Position numbers and translations under genes: made by a program. A stretch of 64,000 nt of DNA from positions 39,504,120 to 39,568,119 of the forward strand of contig OX424563.1 in the NCBI GenBank assembly GCA_949152475.1, given 5' to 3'. Shown one piece after another: positions 29,584 to 40,171 of this stretch; positions within the stretch are counted from its first letter, which is position 1, and each line of letters opens with the position of its first letter. This DNA is from Terebella lapidaria (taxonomy: Eukaryota > Annelida > Polychaeta > Terebellida > Terebellidae). Under the pieces are notes generated by a model. That model was not told the origin of the DNA. It saw nothing but the letters and a program-made list of their open reading frames with translations, and searched no databases.

Positions 29584-32500
29584 GATGGACATGTGACGCT
29601 CCACCGTACGATGGACATGGGATGCTCCATCGTACGATGGACATGTGACGCTCCACCGTACGATCGACATGCGATGCTCCACCGTATGATGGACATGTGA
29701 CGCTCCACGACAGACATGCGATGCTCCACCATGCGATGGACATGTGACGCTCCACTGTACAATGGACGTGTGACGCTCCACCATACGATGGACATGCGAC
29801 GCTCCGCCGTATGATGGACATGCAACGCTCCATCGTACGATGGACATGGGATGCTCCACCGTATGATGGACATGTGATGCTCCACCGTACGATGGACATG
29901 CGATGCTCCACCGTACGATGGACCTGTGACGCTCCTCCGTACGATGGACATGCGACGCTCCACTGTACGATGGACATGTGACGCTCCACCGTACGATGGA
30001 CATGCGACGCTCCATCGTATGATGGCCTAGCGACGCTCCACCGTAAGATGGACAAGCGACGCTCCACCGTACGATGGACATGCGATGCTCCACGTACGAT
30101 GGACATGTGACGCCCCACCGTACAATGGACATGCGACGCTCCACTGTATGATGGACATGCGACGCTCCATCGCAGGATGGACATGTGACGCTCCACCGTA
30201 CGAAGGACATGCGATGCTCCACCGTACGATGGACATGCGACGCTCCATCGTACGATAGACATGTGACACTCCACCGTAAGATGGACATGCGAGGCTCCAC
30301 CGTACAATAGACATGCGACGCTCCACTGTATGATGGACATGCGATGCTTTACTGTACAATGGACAAGTTATGCTCAACCGTAAGACTGACATGCGATGCT
30401 CCACAGTACGATGGACATGGGACGCTCCATCATACGATGGAAATGTGACGCTCCACTGTACGATCGACATGCGATGCTCCACCGTATGATCGGCATGTGA
30501 TGCTCCACCGTACGATGGACATGGGATCCTCCATCGTACGATGGACATGCGATGCTCCACCGTACGATCGACATGCGATGCTCCACCGTACGATGGACAT
30601 GCGATGTTCCACCGTACGATGGACATCTGATGCTCCACCATACGATGGACATGTGACACTCCGCTGTACGATGGACATGCGACGCTCCACTGTACGATGG
30701 ACATGTGACTCTCCACCGTACGATGGACATGCGATGCTCCATCGTACGATGGACATGGGATGCTCTATCGTATGATGGACTAGCGATGCTCCACCGTAAG
30801 ATGGACATGTGACGCCCCACCGTACGATGGACATGCGATGCTCCATCGTACGATGGACATGGGATGCTCCACCGTATGATGGACATGTGACGCTCCACCG
30901 TACGATGGACATGCAATGCTCCACCGTAAGATGGACATCTGATGCTCCACCATACGATGGACATGTGACACTCCGCTGTACGATGGACATGCGACGCTCC
31001 ACTGTACGATGGACATGTGACGCTCCACCGTACGACAGACATGCGATGCTCCACCATGCGATGGACATGTGACGCTCCACTGTACGATGGACATGTGACG
31101 CTCTACCGTATGATGGACATGCAAGGCTCCACTGTACAATGGACATGTGACGCTCCACCATACGATGGACATGCGACGCTCCACCGTATGATGGACATGC
31201 AATGCTCCATCGTACGATGGACATGGGATGCTCCACCGTATGATGGACATGTGATGCTCCACCGTACGATGGACATGCGATGCTCCACCGTACGATGGAC
31301 CTGTGACGCTCCTCCGTACGATCGACATGCGATGCTCCACTGTACGATGGACATGTGACGCTCCACCGTACGATGCACATGGGACGCTCCAATGTACGAT
31401 GGACATGCGATGCTCCACTGTACGATGGACATGCGATGCTTCGCGGTACGATGGACATGTGATGCTCCACCGTATGATGGACATGCAAGGCTCCACTGTA
31501 CAATGGACATGTGACGCTCCACCATACGATGGACATGCGACGCTCCACCGTATGATGGACATGCAACGCTCCATCGTACGATGGACATGGGATGCTCCAC
31601 CGTATGATGGACATGTGATGCTCCACCGTACGATGGACATGCGATGCTCCACCGTACGATGGACCTGTGGCGCTCCTCCGTACGATGGACATGCGACGCT
31701 CCACTGTACGATGGACATCTGACGCTCCACCGTACGATGGACATGCGATGCTCCACTGTACGATGGACATGTGACGCTCCACTGTATGATTGACATGCGA
31801 GGCTCCACTGTACGATGGACATGTGACGCTCCACTGTACGATGGACATGCTATGCTCCACTGTATGATGGACATGCGATGCTTTGCTGTACAATGGACAC
31901 GTTACGCTCAACCGTAAGATGGACATGCGATGCTCCACAGTACGATGGACATGGGACGCTCCATCATACGATGGACATGTGACGCTCCACCGTACGATGG
32001 ACATGCGATGCTCCACCGTACGATGGACATGCGATGCTCCACCGTACGATGGACATCTGATCCTCCACCGTACGATCGACATGTGATGCTCCACTGTACG
32101 ATGGACATGTGACGCTGCACCGTACGATGGACATGGGACGCTCCACCGTACGATGGACATCTAATGCTCCACCATACGATGGACATGCGATGCTCCACAG
32201 TACCATGGACATGTGATGCTCCACCGTACGATGGACATCTAATGCTCCACCATACGATGGACATGCGATGCTCCACCGTACGATGGACATGTGATGCTCC
32301 ACCGTACGATGGATATGTGACGCTCCACCGTACGATGGTCATGCAAGGCTCCACTGTACAATGGACATGTGACGCTCCACTGTACGATGGACATGCGACG
32401 CTCCACCATATGATGGACATGCGACGCTCCACTGTACGATGGACATGCGACGCTCCACCGTATGATGGACATGCGACGCTCCACCGTACGATGGACATGC

Positions 32501-35500
32501 GATGCTCCACTGTACGATGGACATGTGACGCTCCACCGTATGATGGACATGCAAGGCTCCACTGTACAATGGACATGTGACGCTCCACCATACGATGGAC
32601 ATGCGACGCTCCACCGTATGATGGACATGCAACGCTCCATCATACGATGGACATGTGACGCTCCACCGTACGATGGACATCTGATGCTCCACCGTACGAT
32701 GGACATGCGATGCTCCACTGTACGATGGACATGTGACGCTCCACCGTATGATTGACATGCGAGGCTATACTGTACGATGGACATGTGACGCTCCAGCGTA
32801 CGATGGACATGGGATGCTCCTTCGTTCGATGGACATGTGACGCTCCACCGTACGATGGACATGGGATGCTCCACCGTAGGATGGACATGTGACGCTCCAC
32901 CGTACGATGGGCATGCGATGCTCCAACGTACGATGGGCATGTGATGCTCCACCGTACGATGGACATGTGACGCTCCACCGTACGATGGTCATGCAAGGCT
33001 CCACTGTACAATGGACATGTGACGCTCCACCGTACGATGGACATGCGACGCTCCACCGTATGATGGACATGCGACGCTCCACTGTACGATGGACATGTGA
33101 CGCTCCACCGTATGATTGACATGCGAGGCTCCACCATACGATGGACATGCGACGCTCCACCGTACGATGGACATGCGATGCTCCACTGTACGATGGACAT
33201 GTGACGCTCTACCGTATGATTGACATGCGAGGCTCCACTGTACGATGGACATGTGACGCTCCATCGTACGATAGACATGTGACACTCCACCGTAAGATGG
33301 ACATGCGAGGCTCCACCGTACAATAGACATGCGACGCTCCACTGTATGATGGACATGCGATGCTTTACTGTACAATGGACACGTTACGCTCAACCGTAAG
33401 ATGGACATGCGATGCTCCACAGTACGATGGACATGGGACGCTCCATCATACGATGGACATGTGATGCTCCACCATACGATCGACATGCGATGCTCCACCG
33501 TACGATCGACATGTGATGCTCCACCGTTTGATGGACATGTGACGCTCCACCATACGATGGACATGTGACGCTCCACTGTATGATGGACTTGCGATGCTTT
33601 ACTGTACAATGGACACGTTATGCTCAACCGTAAGATTGACATGCGATGCTCCACAGTACGATGGACATGGGACGCTCCATCATACGATGGAAATGTGACG
33701 CTCCACCGTACGATCGACATGCGATGCTCCACCGTATGATCGACATGTGATACTCCACCGTACGATGGACATGGGATCCTCCATCGTATGATGGACATGC
33801 GATGCTCCACCGTACGATCGACATGCGATGCTCCACCGCACGATGGACATGCGATGTTCCACCGTACGATGGACATCTGATGCTCCACCATACGATGGAC
33901 ATGTGACATTCCGCTGTACGATGGACATGCGACGCTCCACTGTACGATGGACATGCGATGCTCCATCGTACGATGGACATGGGATGCTCTATCATATGAT
34001 GGACTAGCGATGCTCCACCGTAAGATGGACATGTGACGCCCCACCGTACGATGGACATGCGACGCTCCATCGTACGATGGACCTGTGATGCTCCACCATA
34101 CAATGGACATCTGACGCTCCACCGTACGATGGACATGCTATGCTCCACCGTACGATAGACATGTGACGCTCCACCGTACGATGGGCATGGGATGCTTCAT
34201 CGTACGATGGACATGTGACGCTCCACTGTACGATGGACATGTGACGCTCCACCATATGATGGACATGCAAGGCTCCACTGTACAATGGACATGTGACGCT
34301 CCACCGTACGATGGACATGCGATGCTCCACTGTACGATGGAAATGTGACGCTCCACCGAACGATGGACATGCAACGCTCCATCGTACGATGATCTAGCGA
34401 CGCTCCACCGTAAGATGGCCATGCGACGCTCCATGTACGATGGACATGTGACGCTCCACCGTACGATGGACATGCGACGCTCCACTGTATGATGGACATG
34501 CGATGCTTTACTGTACAATGGACATGTGACGCTCCACCGTATGATGGACATGTGACGCTCCATCGTACGATGGACTAGCGAAGCTCCACCGTCAGGTGGA
34601 CATGCGACGCTCCACAGTACGATGGACATGGGACGCTCCATTGTACGATGGACATGTGACACTCCACCGTACGATCGACATGCAATGCTTCACAGTACCA
34701 TGGACATGTGATGCTCCACCGTACTATGTACATCTAATGCTCCACCATACGATGGACATGCGATGCTCCACCGTAGGATGGACATGTGATGCTCCACTGT
34801 ACGATGGACATGTGACACTCCACCATATGATGGACATGCAAGGCTCCACTGTACAATGGACATGTGACGCTCCACCGTACGATGGACATGTGATGCTCCA
34901 TCGTACGATGGACTAGCGATGCTCCACCGTAAGATGGACATGCGACGCTCCACAGTACGATGGACATGTGATGCTCCACCATACGATCGACATGCGACGC
35001 TCCATCGTACGATGGACATGTGATGCTCCACCATATGATGGACATCTGACGCTCCACCATACGATGGACATGCGATGATCCACTGTACGATGGACATGTG
35101 ACGCTCCATCGTACGATGGACTAGCGACGCTCCACCGTAAGATGGACGTGCGACGCTCCACGTACAATGGACATGTGACGCTCCACTGTACGATGGACAT
35201 GTGACGCTCCACCGCACGATGGACATGGGATGCTCCATCGTACGATGGATATGTGACGCTCCACCGTACGATCGACATGCGATGCTCCACCGTATGATGG
35301 ACATGTGATGCTCCATCGTACGATGGACATCTGACGCTCCACTGTACGATGGACATGCTATGCTCCACCGTACGATAGACATGTGACGCTCCACCGTACG
35401 ATGGGCATGGGATGCTCCATCGTACGATGGACATGTGACGCTCCACCGTACGATCGACATGCGATACTCCACCGTATGATGGACATGTGATGCTCCACCG

Positions 35501-36946
35501 TACGATGGACATGTGACGCTCCACCGTACGATGGACATGCGACGCTCCACTGTATGATGGACATGCGATGCTTTACTGTACAATGGACACGTGACGCTCC
35601 ACCGTATGATGGACATGCGACGCTCCATCGTACGATGGACTAGCGAAGCTCCACCGTAAGATGGACATGTGATGCTCCACAATACAATGGACATGAGATG
35701 CTCCATCATACGATGGACATGTGACACTCCACCGTACGATGGACATCTGACGCTCCTCCGTACGATGGACATGCGACGCTCCACCGAAAGGTGGACATGC
35801 GACGCTCCACCGTACGATGGACATGTGACGCTCCACCGTACGATGGACATCTGACGCTCCTCCTTACGATGGACATGCGACGCTCAAATGTACGATGGAC
35901 ATGTGACGCTCCATCGTACGATGGACGTGCGACGCTCCATCATATGAAGGCCTAGTGACGCTCCATCGTAAGATGGACATGCGACGCTCCACCGTACGAT
36001 GGACATGTGATTCTCCACTGTATGATGGACATGTGACGCTCCACCGTACGATGGACATGGGACGCTCCAATGTACGATGGACATGCGACGCTCCACTGTA
36101 CGATGGACATGCGATGCTCCACTGTACGATGGACATGGGACGCTCCACCATATTATGGACATGCGAGGCTCCACCGTACGATGGACATGGGATGCTCCAT
36201 CGTACGATGGACATGTGACGCTCCGCCGTACGATCGACATGCGATGCTCCATCGTACGATGGACATGTGATGCTCCACTGTACGATGGACATCTGACGCT
36301 CCTCCGTACGATGGACATCTGATGCTCCAACGTACGATGGACATGCTATGCTCCACCGTACATTGGACATGTGACGCTCCACCGTACGATGGACATGGGA
36401 CAATCCACCGTATAATGGCCATGTGACGCTCCACCGTACGATGGACATGTGACGCTCCACCGAATGATGGACATGCGAGGCTCCACAGTAAGATGGACAT
36501 GTGACGCTCCACCATACGATGGACATGCGACGCTCCATCGTACGATGGACATGGGATGCTCCACCGTATGATGGACATGTGACGCTCCACCGTACGATGG
36601 ACATGCGTTGCTCCACTGTACGATGGACATGTGATGCTCCACCGTACGATGGACATCTGACGCTCCACCGTACGATCGACATGCGATGCTGCACCGTATG
36701 ATGGACATCTGACGCTCCACCATACGATGGACATGCGACGCTCTACCATACAATGGACATGTGACGCTCCACCGTACGATAAAAATGGGACGCTCCACCG
36801 TACGATGGACATGTGATGCTCCACCATATGATGGACATGCGAGGCTCCACTGTACGATGGACATGTGACACTTCACCGTACGATGGACATGGGATGCTCT
36901 ATCGTACGATGGACATGTGACGCTCCACCGTACGATCGACATGCGA
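29582..36946. repeat. 26-bp satellite array, block B
   Basis: Continuation of the same head-to-tail satellite, about 283 monomers. It carries higher-order segments seen elsewhere. About 30790-31700 matches about 27045-27960 at an offset of 3746 bp (this includes the LINE). The marker GGATCCTCCAT lies at about 30535 and 33775, an offset of 3240 bp. The block ends abruptly inside a monomer at ATGCGAC, where the 339-bp array begins. I see no gene; long minus-strand frames are periodic by-products. Confidence 0.97.
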
Positions 36947-36966
36947 CTGGGCAGTGAGATATAGCT

Positions 36967-36984
36967 GACCTCGGGCACGAGGTC
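36967..36984. other. Conserved GACCTCG/CGAGGTC hairpin in the 339-bp unit (first copy)
   Basis: A 7-bp perfect stem, GACCTCG and CGAGGTC, closes a four-base loop. It recurs in all 11 copies. Nine stems are perfect; the unit starting at 37621 has TACCTCG and the unit starting at 39529 has CGAGATC. The loops vary: GGCA, GGTA, GGGA, GGTA, CCGA, GTGA, GGGA, GGGA, GGGA, AAGA, GGGA. Stem positions thus change far less than loop positions, as expected if the paired or palindromic structure is kept. Confidence 0.75.
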
Positions 36985-37018
36985 TCTCCGAAGGGGGAAA
37001 GCACTTGAGCGTTATGAC

Positions 37019-37046
37019 GTGGTGGCTACATTAGTAGTGACATCAC
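37019..37046. other. Second hairpin in the 339-bp unit (first copy)
   Basis: Outer stem GTGGTG with CACCAC (CATCAC in this copy, still able to pair as RNA through a G-U), inner stem CTAC with GTAG, loop ATTA, and an asymmetric bulge between the stems. Most other units keep both stems, and the loop changes to TTTA (unit at 37282) or ATAA (unit at 39868). The unit at 37961 has lost the inner stem. It lies about 35 bp after the first hairpin. Confidence 0.6.
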
Positions 37047-38637
37047 AATTACAGAGCGAACATGCATACAGGTTAATAAGACATTCGGTGACACTTCAGT
37101 AATGGGGTATACCTCTTAAATCGTGGGATCGCCGAACATTATATTAATGCCTGACCTTTCGAGCCACTGTGGGTTTCTCGGCGTCGCTCCCGGGTCGGCA
37201 CCTCACTGTGATTCACATCGCAGCCAAGAATGTGTACATATCGGGTACGTAGCGGCGGCCCTAGACCTTCAGTTTTGTGATGTGACTGGGCAGTGAGATA
37301 TAGCTGACCTCGGGTACGAGGTCTCTCCGAAAGGGGAAAGCACTGGAGCGTTATGACGTGGTGGCTACTTTAGTAGTGACACCACAATTATAGAGCGAAC
37401 GTGCGGACAGGTTAACAAGACATTCGGTGACACTTCAGTAATGGGGTATGCCTCTTAAATCGTGGGGTCGCCGAACCTTACATTGGCCCCTCACCTTTCG
37501 AACCACTGTGGGTTTCTCGACGTCACTCCCGGGTCGGCACCTCACTGTGATTCACATCGCAGCCAAGAATGTGTACATATCGGGTACGATGCGGCGGCCT
37601 TAGACCTTCAGTGTTGTGATGTGACTTGGCAGTGAGATATAGCTTACCTCGGGGACGAGGTCTCTCCGAAAAGGGAAAGCACTGGAGCATTATGACGTGG
37701 TGGCTACATTAGTAGTGACACCACAATTATAAAGCGAGCGTGCGGACAGGTTAATAAGACATTCGGTGACACTTCAGTAATGGGGAATACCTCTTAAATC
37801 GTGGGGGGCGCCGAACCTTACATAGGCGCCTGACCTTTCGAACCACTGTGGGTTTCTCGGCGTCGTTCCCGGGTCGGCCCCTCACTGTGATTCACATCGC
37901 AGCCAAGAATGTGTACATATCGGGTACGTTGCGGCGGCCCTAGACCTTCAGTTTTGTGATGTGACTGGGCAGTGAGATATAGCTGACCTCGGGTACGAGG
38001 TCTCTCCAAAAGGGGAAAGCGCTGGAGCGTTATGACGTGGTGGCTATATAGTAGTGACACCACAATTATAGAGCGAACGTGCGGACACGTTAATAAGACA
38101 TTTGGTGACACTTCGGTAATGGGGTATACCTCTTAAATTGTGGGGTCGCCGAGCCTTACATTGGCGCCTGACCTTTCGAACCACTGTGGGTTTCTCGGCG
38201 TCGCTCCCGGGTCGGCCCGTCACTGTGATTCACATCGCAGCCAAGAATGTGTACATATCGTGTACGTTGCGGCGGCCCTAGGCCTTCAATGTTGTGATGT
38301 GACTGGGCAGTTAGGTAAAGCTGACCTCGCCGACGAGGTCTCTCTGAAAAGGGAAAGCACTGGAGCGTTATGACGTGGTGGCTACATTAGTAGTGACACC
38401 ACAATTATAGAGCGAGCGTGCGGACAGGTTAATAAGACATTCGGTGACACTTCAGTAATGGGGTATACCTCTTAAATCGTATGGGCGCCGAACCTTACAT
38501 TGGCGCCTGACCTTTCGAACCACTGTTAGTTTCTAGGCATCGCTCCCGGGTCGGCCCCTCACTGTGATTCACATCGCAGCCAAGAATGTGTACATATCGG
38601 CTACGTTGCCGCGGCCCTAGACCTTCAGTGTTGTGAT

Positions 38638-40166
38638 GTGACTGGGCAGTGAGATATAGCTGACCTCGGTGACGAGGTCTCTCCGAAAAGGGAAAGCACT
38701 GGAGCGTTATGACGTGGTGGCTACATTAGTAGTGACACCACAATTATAGACCGAACGTGCGGACAGGTTAATAAGGTCAGCCCCTCACTGTGATTCACAT
38801 CGCAGCCAAGAATGTGTACATATCGGGTACGTTGCCACGGCCCTAGACCTTCAGTGTTGTGATGTGACTGGGCAGTGAGATATAGCTGACCTCGGGGACG
38901 AGGTCTTTCCGAAAAGGGAAAGCACTTGAGCGTTATGACGTGGTGGTTACATTAGTAGTGACACCACAATTATAAAGCGAACGTGCGGACAGGTTAATAA
39001 GAGATTCGGTGGCACTTCAGTAATGGGGTATACTTCTTAATTCGTGGGGGCGCCAAACCTTACATTGGCGCCTGACCTTTCGAACCACTGTGGGTTTCTC
39101 GGCGTCGCTCCCGGGTCAGCCCCTCACTGTGATTCACATCGCAGCCAAGAATGTGTACATATCGGGTACGTTGCGGCAGCCCTAGACCTTCAGTGTTGTG
39201 ATGTGACTGGGCAGTGAGATATAGCTGACCTCGGGGACGAGGTCTCTTTGAAAAGGGAAAGCACTGGAGCGTTATGACGTGGTGGCTACATTAGTAGTGA
39301 CACCACAATTATAGAGCGAGAGTGCAGAGAGGTTAATAAGACATTCGGTGACACATCAGTAATGGGGTATACCTCTTAAATCGTGGAGGCGCCGAACCTT
39401 ACATTGGCCTATGTCCTTTCGAATCACTGAGGGTTTCTCGGCATCGCTCCCGGGTCGGCACCTCACTGTGATTCACAGCGCAGCCAAAAATGTGTACATA
39501 TCAGGTACGTTGCCGCGGGTGTTGTGATGTGACTGGACAGTGAGATATAGCTGACCTCGGGGACGAGATCTCTCCGAAAAGGGAAAGCACTGGAGCGTTA
39601 TGACGTGGTGGCTACATTAGTAGTGACACCACAATTATAGAGCGAGCGTGCGGAGAGGTTAATAAGACATTCGGTGACACTTCAGTAATGGGGTATACTT
39701 CTTAAATCGTGAGGGCGCCGAACCTTACATTGGCACCTGACCTTTCGAACCACTGTGGGTTTCTCGGCGTCGCTCCCGGGTCGGCCCCTCACTGTGATTC
39801 ACATCGCAGCCAAGAATGTGTACATATCGTGTACGTTGCGGCGGCCTTAGACATTCACTGTTGTGATGTGACTGGGCAGTGGGATACAGCTGACCTCGAA
39901 GACGAGGTCTCTCCGAAAGGGGAAAGCACTGGAGCGTTATGACGTGGTGGCTACATAAGTAGTGACACCACAATTATAGAGCGAACGTGCGGACAGGTTA
40001 ATAAGGTCGGCCCCTCACTGTGATTCACATCGCAGCCAAGAATGTGTACATATCGGGTACGTTGCCGCGGCCCTAGACCTTCAGTGCTGTGATGTGACTG
40101 GGCAGTGAGATATAGCTGACCTCGGGGACGAGGTCTTTCCGAAAAGGGAAAGCACTGGAGCGTTAT
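38638..40166. repeat. Higher-order duplication of about 1230 bp in the 339-bp array
   Basis: The two 226-bp units (38638 and 39868) share identical deletion breakpoints: TTAATAAG is joined directly to GTCAGCCCC or GTCGGCCCC, at 38775 and 40005. The unit after each also shares GAGGTCTTTCC instead of GAGGTCTCTCC. Shared deletion plus a linked substitution means one copied segment, not two independent deletions. Confidence 0.75.
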
Positions 40167-40171
40167 GAGGT

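Larger units (their letters stand above)
28508..29586 (-). mobile_element. 5'-truncated LINE (non-LTR retrotransposon) inserted in the 26-bp satellite
   Basis: About 1.07 kb of unique sequence interrupts the satellite in phase. ACGAT occurs at 28508-28512 and again at 29582-29586, with the satellite continuing correctly on each side, so it is a likely 5-bp target-site duplication. The element lies on the minus strand. Its 3' end carries an AATAAA (28529-28534) and a tetranucleotide tail reading ATTG four times on the plus strand (28511-28526). The body is the C-terminal part of a LINE reverse transcriptase followed by about 315 bp of 3' UTR. The 5' end is truncated inside the reverse transcriptase gene, as is usual for LINE copies. 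The open frame is intact over the retained part, so the insertion looks young. The clade is uncertain; the protein is of the broad CR1/L2/Jockey type. Confidence 0.9.
36943..40166. repeat. 339-bp tandem repeat array, about 10 copies
   Basis: Units begin near GTGACTGGGCAG at 36943, 37282, 37621, 37961, 38299, 38638, 38864, 39203, 39529, 39868 and 40094. Most are 338 to 340 bp; two are 226 bp through the same 113-bp internal deletion, one is 326 bp, and the last is cut after 73 bp. Copies differ by a few percent, far more than in the neighbouring 158-bp array, so this array is older or less homogenised. The unit has many CpGs, two conserved hairpins (see separate entries) and palindromes GGTATACC and CCCGGG. 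Open frames of 77 to 97 codons appear in single units but are not kept across copies, so I do not call a protein. I do not recognise the unit as rRNA, snRNA or tRNA. Confidence 0.95.

Noticed and set aside
37496-37513. CENP-B-box-like motif TTCGAACCACTGTGG in the 339-bp unit
   Set aside because: Two of the nine defining bases of the CENP-B box do not match, and no invertebrate binding evidence is available. Too weak to call.
37490-37570. Pol III internal promoter or tRNA-derived SINE on the minus strand of the 339-bp unit (GGTTCGAAA as a B box)
   Set aside because: No convincing A box at the right distance and no tRNA cloverleaf; a short match of this kind is expected by chance.
38140-38373. 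77-codon open frames in the 339-bp array (also 39709-39942)
   Set aside because: Present in only two units and closed by stops in the other copies; no recognisable domain.
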